A DNA stretch of 64,000 bases from Variovorax boronicumulans (GTDB lineage Bacteria > Pseudomonadota > Gammaproteobacteria > Burkholderiales > Burkholderiaceae_C), in assembly GCF_007677875.1 (NCBI RefSeq), contig NZ_VEDO01000026.1, positions 1 through 64,000 of the forward strand, read 5' to 3'. Of the stretch, positions 53,578-61,566 are shown one piece after another; the stretch's first letter is position 1, and each line of letters opens with the position of its first letter. Under the pieces are notes generated by a model. It was not told the origin of the DNA, ran no database searches, and worked only from the letters and a program-made list of their open reading frames with translations. A program made the translations under genes and the position numbers.

Positions 53578-54552
53578 ATGCAGCCAGCCAGCCTTGCCGC
53601 GCCGCGCCTGATCGGTCGTTCGCCCGCCTTCCTGCAGGCTCTGCAGTTGATCGAGCGCATGGCCCGCTTCGACGCACCAGTGCTGATCCGGGGCGAGACC
53701 GGCACCGGCAAGGAACTGGCCGCACGCGCCATCCACTACCGCTCCGCGCGCCAGCATGGGCCCTTCGTGCCCGTCAACTGCGGCGCCCTGCCCGAAACGC
53801 TGATCGAGACCGAGCTGTTCGGCTGCGAACGCGGGGCGTTCACCGATGCGCGGCAGGCCCGCAGCGGGCTCGTGGCAGCGGCCGAAGGCGGCACGCTGTT
53901 CCTGGACGAGCTCGACGCGCTGCCGCTGCGCGCCCAGGTCGCGCTGCTGCGCTTCCTGCAGGACCAGCGCTACCGCCCCGTTGGCGGCGCGCGCGAATGC
54001 AGCGGCAACGTGCGCATCGTGGCCGCTGCCAGTCCGCGCCTGGACGCCTTGCTGGACGGCCACCACTTCCGCGACGACCTGGTGTTCCGCCTCAACGTGC
54101 TGCTGCTGGAACTGCCGCCGCTGCGCGAACGCCCGGGCGACGCCCAACTGCTGGCCGAGCACTTCCTGGCCGAGCACCAGCGCCGTCACGCGCTGGCGCC
54201 ACGCCGGCTGACTGCCGCCAGCCTGGACTGGATGGCCTGCCATGCCTGGCCCGGCAACGTGCGCGAGCTCGACAACCGCGTGCAGCGCGCGCTGATGTTG
54301 TCCGATGGCGACACGCTGGAGCTGTCGCCGCAGCCCGCGCCCACGCGGGTGACCGTGGTCACACCGGCCAGCGTGGCCCCTGGCGCGCTGCGCAGTTTCC
54401 ACGATGCGCGCGAAGAGTCGCTGCTGCAGTTCGAGCGCGACTACCTGCAGGCCCTGATGGCGCAGACCCAGGGCAACGTGACCCACGCCGCCCGTCTGGC
54501 CGGCAAGGAACGGCGCGCGCTGGGCAAGCTGCTCAAGAAGCACGGCCTGTAG
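53578..54552 (+). CDS. Sigma-54-dependent activator (AAA+ and Fis-type HTH, no sensor domain)
   Basis: 324 aa from the ATG at 53578, 4 bases after GGGGGAG. A naked bacterial enhancer-binding protein: Walker A GETGTGKE (39-46), the sigma-54 contact loop GAFTDA (86-91), Walker B GTLFLDEL (105-112), arginine-rich sensor region and WPGNVRELDNRV (about 222-233). It ends in a Fis-like HTH (GNVTHAARLAGKERRALGKLLKK). GAFTGA has become GAFTDA; the Gly-to-Asp exchange also occurs in some working activators, so activity is uncertain. No receiver or GAF domain precedes AAA+. It lies just upstream of a -24/-12 promoter and the eCIS genes, its probable target. Confidence 0.88.
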   Translation: MQPASLAAPRLIGRSPAFLQALQLIERMARFDAPVLIRGETGTGKELAARAIHYRSARQHGPFVPVNCGALPETLIETELFGCERGAFTDARQARSGLVAAAEGGTLFLDELDALPLRAQVALLRFLQDQRYRPVGGARECSGNVRIVAAASPRLDALLDGHHFRDDLVFRLNVLLLELPPLRERPGDAQLLAEHFLAEHQRRHALAPRRLTAASLDWMACHAWPGNVRELDNRVQRALMLSDGDTLELSPQPAPTRVTVVTPASVAPGALRSFHDAREESLLQFERDYLQALMAQTQGNVTHAARLAGKERRALGKLLKKHGL

Positions 54553-54569
54553 CCGCAGGGTGCGGCGCT

Positions 54570-54596
54570 GACCCGGCGGGTCTGCCGCGCCGGGTC
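54570..54596. promoter_or_regulatory. Inverted repeat upstream of the sigma-54 promoter (candidate enhancer site)
   Basis: GACCCGGCG (54570-54578) and CGCCGGGTC (54588-54596), 9-bp perfect arms. It ends 75 bases before the -24 box, the range where activators bind. It also follows the activator stop by 17 bases, so it could be a terminator stem, but no T-run follows. Confidence 0.5.
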
Positions 54597-54670
54597 GCCG
54601 GCGACCCATCTGGGCCACGCCCACGGCACATAACCCCATCAAATCAATCACTTGTCTTCGGCTTTCGGGC

Positions 54671-54686
54671 TGGCACGGCATTCGCA
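54671..54686 (+). promoter_or_regulatory. Sigma-54 (-24/-12) promoter for the eCIS operon
   Basis: TGGCACGGCATTCGCA against consensus TGGCACG-N4-TTGCA: the -24 half is perfect, the spacing is exact and the -12 half has one change (T to C before GC). It lies 31 bases upstream of the first ORF of the set, directly after a sigma-54-type activator gene. Confidence 0.72.
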
Positions 54687-54717
54687 ATGGGATGGTCCAG
54701 ACGGACTGGGGGTGTGA

Positions 54718-54975
54718 TTGCACGAGCCGGCGGAACCAGCGTGGCGGCAGGCGCAGCAGGTGATCCTGGATTACCTGGCGCGCCATCCGTTCGCGGCCGA
54801 TTCCGAGGAAGGCATTGCGCAATGGTGGCTGGGCACGGCCGGGCTGCTGGTCACGGCGGACGAATTGCAGCAGGCGCTGTCCGCCCTGCTGCTGCAAGGC
54901 CGGATCGAGCGGGTGCCGTTGCCGGGCCACGGCGCGATCTACCGCGCAGCACGCCCTCCGTCGGGGACGCATTGA
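54718..54975 (+). CDS. Small winged-helix-like protein at the head of the eCIS operon
   Basis: 85 aa. The start is TTG at 54718: a stop codon lies directly upstream in frame and GGGGG sits 5-9 bases before it. The chain (QQVILDYLARHPFAADSEEG, then LVTADELQQALSALLLQGRIERVPLPGHGAIYRA) has the helix-helix-wing arrangement of a winged helix. Not assigned to a named family. It could be a small regulator of the injection system or a structural piece. It begins 31 bp after the sigma-54 promoter and ends 19 bp before the DUF4255 gene. Confidence 0.7.
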   Translation: MHEPAEPAWRQAQQVILDYLARHPFAADSEEGIAQWWLGTAGLLVTADELQQALSALLLQGRIERVPLPGHGAIYRAARPPSGTH

Positions 54976-54994
54976 AAGGCATGACGCGGCGACC

Positions 54995-55594
54995 ATGGCC
55001 AACATCCAGGCGATCCACTCGGTGGGGCAGTCCCTCGTGACCTACCTGCGCAACACCTACCCGGCCGAGGTGTCGGGCCAGCCCATGCCCGCGTGCGACT
55101 TCGCGCTGCTGTCCTCGGGCGAGCTGGCCGGGCCGCCCGACGATGCCACGCGGCTCACGCTGTATTGCTACCGCCTGACCGTCAACGAGCACCTGCGCCA
55201 AGCCAGGCCCGACCGCATGTCGCCCGAACAGCAGCCGCCGCTGGGCCTGGACCTGCACCTGCTGCTGACGGCCTGGGCCGGCAACCCGCAGGACGAGCTG
55301 CTGCCCATGGCCTGGGCCATGCGCCAGCTCTACCAGCACCCCATCCTGGACGCCTCGGCCCTGTCGCCCGAGGCCGGCTGGGCGCCGGACGAGGTGGTGC
55401 AGATCATCCCGTCGGAACTCAGCACTGAGGACATGATGCGCATCTGGGATGCGCTGGAGCCGCCTTACCGGCTGTCGGTCTCCTACATCGCGCGCCGCGT
55501 GCGGCTGGACCCGGACCGGCTGCTGGACGCCGCGCCCGTCGTCGCCACGCGCTTCGTCCACGGCACGGCCGTGCCTGCGGGGGTGCAGCCGTGA
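54995..55594 (+). CDS. DUF4255 / Pvc16-type eCIS protein
   Basis: 199 aa from the ATG at 54995. The block IHSVGQSLVTYLRNTYP, the central FALLSSGEL and LTLYCYRLTVNEHLRQ, and YLSVSYIARRVRLDP (as YRLSVSYIARRVRLDP) match the Pvc16 N-terminal domain. In Afp and PVC particles this family caps or terminates the tube/sheath at its distal end. It is consistently found near sheath genes and is a strong marker that the locus is an eCIS and not a phage tail or type VI system. Confidence 0.85.
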   Translation: MANIQAIHSVGQSLVTYLRNTYPAEVSGQPMPACDFALLSSGELAGPPDDATRLTLYCYRLTVNEHLRQARPDRMSPEQQPPLGLDLHLLLTAWAGNPQDELLPMAWAMRQLYQHPILDASALSPEAGWAPDEVVQIIPSELSTEDMMRIWDALEPPYRLSVSYIARRVRLDPDRLLDAAPVVATRFVHGTAVPAGVQP

Positions 55595-55667
55595 GCGCAG
55601 CGCCGGGCCGCCCCAAGCAAGCACGCTCCCGCTCGGCGGGGCACGCCGCAGGCCGGAGGGTGCACCA

Positions 55668-56471
55668 ATGACCGCGCTGCTGCTTCGCGAGCTGGAGCGC
55701 GTGGAAACACGCGTGCTGGGTGCCGTGCGCTGCATCGACGCCGTCACGCGCGCGCAGATCGACACGCCGCTGCAGCTGCATCTGGCCGGCGGCACACTAC
55801 GGCGCAACCGCAGCGGCCTGTACGTGGTCGTGCGCGCCGACGCGCTGGCCGCGCACGCGGCCGCCTTCGCGCTGCCGCCCGCGGCCCCCGCGCCCGGCAG
55901 CGCCGAGGTGGCGCTCAGCGTGCAGGACCCTTTGGGCCGCTACCTGCCGCGCCGCGCGGTGCTGAGGCTGCCGCGCGACCCCGTGGCTGGCCAGCCCGAC
56001 GACCTGTACACGCCGGTGGAGCTTGCGCTCTACCCCGCCGCCGCAGCGCCCACGGGGGCCAACTGGTCGCTGCTGCGTGCCAGCCTGCATGCGCAGCCCG
56101 GCGGCGATGCGCTGGGCGGCGCGCTGCTGCTGGTGCGCGCCGACGGCCGCGTGCTCGCGCGCGGGCTGTCGGACTGGCGCGGCGAGGCGCTGGTGCCGGT
56201 GCCCGGCGTGCCCGTCACGACCTGGTCGGACGACCCCGATGCCGTGGTCGTCAGCGAACTGGCGGCCGAGCTGCAGTGGGTGTTCGACCCGGCCGCCGGC
56301 CTGCGCACGCCGCTGGCTTCGGTCCAGGCCGGTCGCGCGCCGGCCGCGCTGCCGCTGGTTGACCCCGAGCGCCTCGAAGCCCGCGCCGCCGCGCTGCCTC
56401 ACGCCACCCAGGCCGTGGCGCTCGCGGCCGGCCGCACCCTGTCCCTGTCCCTCGTGCTCGCCGTGCCATGA
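55668..56471 (+). CDS. Uncharacterised eCIS-cluster protein
   Basis: 267 aa, family not recognised. The first about 30 residues are an Arg-rich helix (LLLRELERVETRVLGAVRC), then beta-rich sequence with repeated Leu/Val/Gly strands (LYVVVRADALAAHAAAF; then LRLPRDPVAGQPDDLYTPVELALYP). GLSDWRGEALVPVPGVPVTTW resembles the carboxypeptidase-regulatory/Ig-like fold seen in some contractile-system accessory proteins. Position between the Pvc16 and sheath genes suggests a structural or assembly role. Its stop overlaps a tiny ORF. Confidence 0.72.
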   Translation: MTALLLRELERVETRVLGAVRCIDAVTRAQIDTPLQLHLAGGTLRRNRSGLYVVVRADALAAHAAAFALPPAAPAPGSAEVALSVQDPLGRYLPRRAVLRLPRDPVAGQPDDLYTPVELALYPAAAAPTGANWSLLRASLHAQPGGDALGGALLLVRADGRVLARGLSDWRGEALVPVPGVPVTTWSDDPDAVVVSELAAELQWVFDPAAGLRTPLASVQAGRAPAALPLVDPERLEARAAALPHATQAVALAAGRTLSLSLVLAVP

Positions 56472-56509
56472 CCACCGAGTGCGTTTTCCGCCTGCATGAA
56501 AGGAGTTAG
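56468..56509 (+). CDS. Tiny 13-codon ORF linking two eCIS genes
   Basis: ATG overlaps the stop of the gene before (ATGA) and reads MTTECVFRLHERS. Its own stop TAG lies 3 bases before the sheath ATG, and the sheath ribosome site AAGGAG (56499-56504) is inside it. Ribosomes could pass from one gene to the next through it. May be chance, but the double junction is tidy. Confidence 0.35.
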   Translation: MTTECVFRLHERS

Positions 56510-56512
56510 GCC

Positions 56513-58285
56513 ATGCCCGAATACCTGGCACCCGGCGTCTACGTGGAAGAAACCAGCTTCCGCGCCAAATCCATCGAGGGTGTGGGCACCAGCACCACGG
56601 CCTTCGTCGGCCCCACGCGGCGCGGACCGGTCACGGGCGTGCCCGAACTCGTCACCAGCCTGACCGACTTCGAGCACATCTACGGTGGCCTGGAGAACCT
56701 GGGCCTGGCCGACCTGACCGACACCACGCGCAACCTCAACTACGTCGCCCATGCCGTGCGCGCCTACTTCGACAACGGCGGCTCGCGGCTGTACGTGGTG
56801 CGCACCGTCAATGGCGCGCAGAACGCCGCCGGCACGTTGTTGAACGGCGCCGATGCCGACGCCAGCGCGGTCGTGCGGGCCCGCTTCCCGGGCGCGGCCG
56901 GCAACGGCCGCGTGCTGTTCCGCGTGGCCCAGCGCCCGGCGACGCTGCGCACCATGGCCACCGCGCCGGCTGGCAGCCTGCTGGCCATCACGGTGGACGA
57001 CGCCGAGACGCTGTACCAGGGCAGCGGCGCCACCTGGGCCGAGGCGGACGCCACCGCGCTCGACCTCACAGGCCTGGGCCCGGCCGACGTGCCCGGCGGC
57101 GACGGCGCCAGCGCCGCCCTGCTGACGCTGGCGCTGGACGTCATCGATGCCGACGGCGGTGCCCAGACCTGGGAAGACCTGGGGTTGGCGCGCGCGCATC
57201 CGCGCTGGCTGGGCACGGTGCTCGCGCAGACGCCGGGCAGCCGCGCCGAGGCGCTCACCAATCTGGTCATGGCCGAGGTCGGCCCCGAGGTGGACGCCTT
57301 CGAGCTGCTGGCCGCCGTGCGCGCCCTGCCCGCGGTGGCCGGCGATACCGAGGGCCGCCGCCTGCTGCTTCTTTCCGGCGGCAGCGACGGCAACGCGCCC
57401 ACGCTGGGGGCAGAGACCACCGACGGCAGCTACGCCGCCGCGCTGGCGCTGCTCTCGGGCCTGGAAGACGTGTCCATCGTCGCCGCGCCCGGCAGCAGCG
57501 CCTATGCCGAAGGCCCGGCCGTGCAGAACGCACTGATCGCCCATGCCGAGCGGCGCCGCGCCTACCGCATCGCCGTGCTCGACTGCGCCCCGGGCCAGAC
57601 GTCCGGCGACATGCGCACCGCGCGTGGCCGCGTCGACTCTCGCCATGCCGCGCTCTACTACCCCTGGGTGGTGGTGGCCAACCCGCTCGCCCGGCCGGGC
57701 CGCGAGGACATCCCGCGCGAGATCGCGCTGCCGCCCTCGGGCTTCGTGACCGGCATCTACGCGCGCAACGACGTGCAGCGCGGCGTGCACAAGGCGCCGG
57801 CCAACGAGGTCGTGACCGGCGCGCTGCGCTTCGAGATCGACATCAACTTTGCGCAACAGGAACTGCTGAACCCGCTGGGCGTGAACTGCCTGCGCTACCT
57901 CTCCGGGCGCGGCTTGCGCGTCTGGGGCGCGCGGCTGGTGTCCAGCGACCCGGAGTGGAAGTACGTGTCCGACCGGCGCTACTTCAACTACCTGGAGTCC
58001 TCGATCGACCGCGGCACGCAGTGGGCCGTGTTCGAGCCCAACGGCGAGCGCCTGTGGGCCAACGTGCGCCAGACGATTGCCGACTTCCTTTACAACGAGT
58101 GGCGCAATGGCGCGCTGCTGGGCAGCACGGCCGAGCAGGCCTTCTTCGTGCGCTGCGACCGCAGCGTCATGACCCAGAACGACCTGGACAACGGCCGCCT
58201 GGTCTGCCTGATCGGCGTGGCCATCCTCAAGCCGGCCGAGTTCGTGATCTTCCGCATCGGCCAGATGACGGCCGACGCCGCTTGA
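56513..58285 (+). CDS. eCIS contractile sheath protein 1
   Basis: 590 aa. Starts PEYLAPGVYVEE, the family signature of phage-tail-like sheath proteins, with the N-terminal linker that threads into neighbours. The C-terminal domain (AVFEPNGERLWANVRQTIADF, then FFVRCDRSVMTQNDLDNGRLV) is the conserved core. Length and these blocks match Afp2/Pvc2-type main sheath. It forms the outer tube that contracts to drive the inner tube. Strong AAGGAG before the start fits high expression. Followed 10 bp later by the tube gene. Confidence 0.95.
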   Translation: MPEYLAPGVYVEETSFRAKSIEGVGTSTTAFVGPTRRGPVTGVPELVTSLTDFEHIYGGLENLGLADLTDTTRNLNYVAHAVRAYFDNGGSRLYVVRTVNGAQNAAGTLLNGADADASAVVRARFPGAAGNGRVLFRVAQRPATLRTMATAPAGSLLAITVDDAETLYQGSGATWAEADATALDLTGLGPADVPGGDGASAALLTLALDVIDADGGAQTWEDLGLARAHPRWLGTVLAQTPGSRAEALTNLVMAEVGPEVDAFELLAAVRALPAVAGDTEGRRLLLLSGGSDGNAPTLGAETTDGSYAAALALLSGLEDVSIVAAPGSSAYAEGPAVQNALIAHAERRRAYRIAVLDCAPGQTSGDMRTARGRVDSRHAALYYPWVVVANPLARPGREDIPREIALPPSGFVTGIYARNDVQRGVHKAPANEVVTGALRFEIDINFAQQELLNPLGVNCLRYLSGRGLRVWGARLVSSDPEWKYVSDRRYFNYLESSIDRGTQWAVFEPNGERLWANVRQTIADFLYNEWRNGALLGSTAEQAFFVRCDRSVMTQNDLDNGRLVCLIGVAILKPAEFVIFRIGQMTADAA

Positions 58286-58295
58286 GGAGAGCAGC

Positions 58296-58739
58296 ATGGC
58301 GAATCGCACCACGCCCTACGGCGCTTTCAACTTCATCGTCAACTTCGACGGCGGCGAAGTCTTCGGCGGCTTCTCCGATGTCTCGGGCATCGGCACCGAG
58401 CTCACGGTGGCCGAGTACCGCTTCGGCAACGACAAGGAAAACCATGTGCGCAAGGTCGCTGGCGTGCACAAGGTGTCTGACGTCACGCTCAAGCGCGGCA
58501 TCCTCAATTCCAAGACGCTGTTCGACTGGATCGGCAGCGCGCGCACGCAGGGCCCGGCGGCCCAGCGCAGCGTGACCATCACGCTGCTCGACGAGGCGCA
58601 AAAACCCGTGCAGTCCTGGGTGCTGCGCGGTGTGATCCCCATGAAGTACACCGGGCCCACGCTGGCGGGCAAGGGCGGCGGCGACGTGGCGATGGAAGAG
58701 GTCGTGCTGTCCGCCGAAGCGCTCGAGTACAGCGCCTGA
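58296..58739 (+). CDS. eCIS inner tube protein 1 (Hcp/gp19-like)
   Basis: 147 aa with the tail-tube fold: PYGAFNFIVNFDGGEVFGGF, then a SDVSGIGTELTVAEYRFGND loop, and VSDVTLKRGIL plus VTITLLDEAQ strands. Afp1/Afp5-class tube proteins stack as hexamers to form the channel that carries effectors. Strong GAGGAG ribosome site. It is followed by a 776-bp stretch holding the long palindrome before the next sheath gene, unlike the tight spacing elsewhere. Confidence 0.93.
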   Translation: MANRTTPYGAFNFIVNFDGGEVFGGFSDVSGIGTELTVAEYRFGNDKENHVRKVAGVHKVSDVTLKRGILNSKTLFDWIGSARTQGPAAQRSVTITLLDEAQKPVQSWVLRGVIPMKYTGPTLAGKGGGDVAMEEVVLSAEALEYSA

Positions 58740-58773
58740 GAAGACCATGCGCGCCCTCCCCGCAGCCTGCCAA

Positions 58774-59487
58774 GGCCGAGCGCAGCGAAGGCCCGAGCCC
58801 CAGGCCGAGCGCAGCGATGGCCCGTGTGGGACTTCCCCCTGTGCCCCTGCCGAGGAGCGCAGCGCCATGGGCTGCGCGGGGAACCTCGCGCTTCGTGAAC
58901 TGACTCATTGCGCTTGTTCGAGCGTAGTGAACGCAGTGAACGGTGCGAGTTGTGCAATGCAGCCCATGGCGCGAGCACCGCAGGTTGCCCGGAGCGCCAG
59001 CGGAGGGACAGGGGCACCGGGGTCGCCTTCTTTTGCTTACTTTTCTTGGCGAGACAAGAAAAGTAAGTCCGGGTGTGGGGTGGATAGCCCCACCTCTGGA
59101 CCTCGATCAGGCGTGGTGGTCGGTAGAACGCACTGCTTTCGCGCAAGCACCTGGAGCCGGGATGTGCCCCCGGCAGTGCAGTCACTTTCTCTTGGCTACC
59201 GCCCAAGAGAAAGTAACCAAAGAGAAGGCGGCCCCGGTGCCCCCGTCCCTGCGCTGGCGCTCCGGGCAACCTGCGGTGCTCGCGGCCTGGGCGCATTGCA
59301 CAACTCGCACCACTCACTGCGTTCGTTCAGCTCGAACAAGTGCAATGAGTCAGATGTTGAAGCGCGAGGTTCCCCGCGCCGCCCAGGCCACTGCGCTCCT
59401 CGGCGTGGGCACAGGGGTGGGAGCGGGGTCACACACGGGCCATCGCTGCGCTCGGCCTGCGGATTCGGGCCATCGCTGCGCTCGGCC
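58774..59487. repeat. 714-bp long palindromic repeat element inside the eCIS operon
   Basis: Two imperfectly complementary arms of about 260-275 bp flank a centre of about 180 bp. Shared arm parts include the 21-base GGCCGAGCGCAGCGATGGCC(C) unit, the CATTGC/GCAATG motif with its TTGTGCAATGC partner, and the CACCGCAGGTTGCCCGGAGC segment. At the inner edges are two perfect hairpins: 59036-59048 with 59055-59067 (13 bp) and 59184-59195 with 59203-59214 (12 bp). Its right arm recurs at 1-170. Short ORFs across it (for example one starting at 58747) are repeat sequence. This also accounts for the gene-free stretch 58740-59515. Confidence 0.88.
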
Positions 59488-59515
59488 GCTGCAAGGTTGC
59501 GAGCGGACTGAAAAC

Positions 59516-61093
59516 ATGTCGCTGGTCTTCGAACCCATCGCGCAGAGCTCGCCCGCCGACCTCTACCGCTCCGACGTGGCCTGCTTCGTCGGCTACATCG
59601 GCCGCCGCGCGGGCCGCCCGCTGCCCGCTGCGCTGCGCGCGCAGCTGGACGCGGCCGGCTGGGTCAGCGGCCCCTGGGCGCGCCCGGTGGCGCAGATCGA
59701 AGACCTGCTGGACGTTCCGCTGGCCCTGGACAGCTGGCACCTGTTCGACCGCTTCTACGACTGGGACCGGCGCGCCGTGGACCTGGAGGGCAAGCGCCGC
59801 TGCACCAGCTACCTGGGTGCGGCCGTGCGCAGCTTCTTCGCGCGCGGCGGCCGGCGCGCCATCATCTTGCGCGTGGGCGACCCCTGGCCCTGCCAGGACA
59901 GCAGCGCCACGCGCGCCGGCCAGCGCGCCGCGCGCCTGGCCCGGCTGCTGCCCACGGCCACGCCCTTCGCGCCGCACGAGCCCGCCAGTTGGCGCGGCTT
60001 GCAGCATCTCTATGGCCTGCCGCAGGCCAGCCTGCTGCTGCTGCCCGACCTGCCCGACCTGTGCGCCGGCCTTCCACCTCCGCCCGAGACCGCGCGCGCG
60101 CTCGCGCCACCGCCCGAGGGCTTCGCGCCGTGCGACGTCGAAGCGCCGCCGGAACCCGACACGGCCCTGCTGCGCGTGCCCGCACCGCGGCTCGACGCCG
60201 CCGGCTATGCGCAATGGCTTGAGGCGCTGGACCGCGTGCGCGGCTTCCTGGCCCGGCACCGGCGCAGCGTGACGCTGATCGCCGCCCTGCCGCTGCCCGA
60301 GGCCGGCACGCGCAGCGCCGCCGGCGTGCACGCGCAGGCCGACCTGCGCACCTACCTGGAACAGGCCGGCGTCCTGGCCGACGCGCGGGCGGAAGACACC
60401 GCCCAGGGCCGGCCGACCCCGGCGCTGTCGCAACTGGCCTGGCCCTGGCTGCGCACGCGCGCCGCGGCCGGCGACCTGCCGCAGGGCCTGGAGCCGGCCG
60501 ACGGTGTGCTGGCCGGCCTTGTCGCCCAGGGCGCGGTCACGCTGGGCACCCACCGTGCAGTGGCCGGCGACCGCTCGCTGGCGCTGCTGCGCGACGTCGG
60601 CGGTGCCGAGCCGGTGCCGGCCTGGGGACTGGCGCCCGACAGCCCGTCCGCGCTGCTGGCCCGGCGCGTCTGCCTGTTCGCCCCGCAAGCCGAGGGCTGG
60701 GCGCTGCAGTCCGATGTGAGCACCTCGGCGGTGGAGCCCTGGCGCTTCGGCGGCGCCAGCCGGCTGCTAGCCACGCTGCTGCAGGCCGCGCAGCGGGCAG
60801 GCGACACGGCGGTCTTCGAACCCAACGGCACGGCGCTCTGGGCGCGGCTGCGCGGCACGCTGGAGGAACTGCTGGCCGGCTTCTGGCAGGTCGGCGCCTT
60901 CGGCGGGACGACGCGCGCGCAAGCCTTCTCGGTGCGCTGCGACCGCAGCACCATGACCCAGGCCGACCTGGACGCCGGCCGCCTCGTCGCCGTGCTGCAG
61001 GTGCGCCCCGCCATGGCCATCGAACAGATCACCGTGGTGCTCCAGCTCGGCCATGCGGCCAGCGTCGACGCGCCCGCGGGAGCCCTGTCATGA
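59516..61093 (+). CDS. eCIS sheath protein 2 (divergent)
   Basis: 525 aa. The C-terminal domain (AVFEPNGTALWARLRGTLEELL, then SVRCDRSTMTQADLDAGRLV) is clearly the sheath core and can be aligned with sheath 1. The N-terminal two thirds are very different: it lacks the PGVYVEE start and has a long proline/alanine region around residues 180-230. This is like Afp3/Afp4-type minor sheaths that sit near the baseplate. It starts on ATG 59516 just after the palindromic repeat and overlaps the next gene by 4 bases (ATGA). Confidence 0.9.
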   Translation: MSLVFEPIAQSSPADLYRSDVACFVGYIGRRAGRPLPAALRAQLDAAGWVSGPWARPVAQIEDLLDVPLALDSWHLFDRFYDWDRRAVDLEGKRRCTSYLGAAVRSFFARGGRRAIILRVGDPWPCQDSSATRAGQRAARLARLLPTATPFAPHEPASWRGLQHLYGLPQASLLLLPDLPDLCAGLPPPPETARALAPPPEGFAPCDVEAPPEPDTALLRVPAPRLDAAGYAQWLEALDRVRGFLARHRRSVTLIAALPLPEAGTRSAAGVHAQADLRTYLEQAGVLADARAEDTAQGRPTPALSQLAWPWLRTRAAAGDLPQGLEPADGVLAGLVAQGAVTLGTHRAVAGDRSLALLRDVGGAEPVPAWGLAPDSPSALLARRVCLFAPQAEGWALQSDVSTSAVEPWRFGGASRLLATLLQAAQRAGDTAVFEPNGTALWARLRGTLEELLAGFWQVGAFGGTTRAQAFSVRCDRSTMTQADLDAGRLVAVLQVRPAMAIEQITVVLQLGHAASVDAPAGALS

Positions 61094-61566
61094 GCGCGGG
61101 CGACGCCTTCATCGGCCTGCACGTATTCCGCTTCGCGGTCACGTTCAAGCGCGCCGGCAGCGGCGGCGCGGTCGAGGTCTGCAGCGGCGCGTTCGCCGAG
61201 TGCACGGGCCTGGAAGCGACCATGGAGCCCAGGCTGATCCGCGCCGGCGGCGCCAACTACGGTGCCACCCAGCGCGCGGGCCAGGTCAGCTTCGCCACCG
61301 TGGTGCTCAAGCGTGGCATGACGCGCTCGCGCGATCTGTTCCGCTGGTTCCAGCTGGTCGGGGGCGGCGCCTACGCCTACCGGCTGTCGGCCGAGATCGT
61401 GGTGCAGGACAGCGCCGGCCACCCGGCCCTGACCTGGGGCCTGGACCGCTGCCTTCCGGTCAAGTTCAAGGCGGCCGACCTCAACGCCAAGGGCACCGAG
61501 GTCGGCATCGAGGAACTGCACCTCGCGCACGAAGGCCTGCGCCTGTACGACGAAGGAGCGGCGTGA
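61090..61566 (+). CDS. eCIS inner tube protein 2 (baseplate-proximal)
   Basis: 158 aa tail-tube fold: FRFAVTFKRAGSGGAVEVCSGAFAECTGLEATMEP, split by a GGANYGATQRAGQVSFATVVLKRGM strand pair, and LTWGLDRCLPVKFKAADLNAK. It resembles Afp5-class proteins that join the tube to the spike. Its start overlaps the sheath-2 stop, and its stop shares bases with the next ATG (TGATG), so translation is coupled along the block. Confidence 0.9.
   Translation: MSAGDAFIGLHVFRFAVTFKRAGSGGAVEVCSGAFAECTGLEATMEPRLIRAGGANYGATQRAGQVSFATVVLKRGMTRSRDLFRWFQLVGGGAYAYRLSAEIVVQDSAGHPALTWGLDRCLPVKFKAADLNAKGTEVGIEELHLAHEGLRLYDEGAA

Noticed and set aside
58747-59515. Reading frames inside the palindromic repeat (about 250 aa from 58747, and an N-terminal extension of sheath 2 from 58943)
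   Set aside because: They translate repeat arms, and the sheath gene has its own ATG at 59516.
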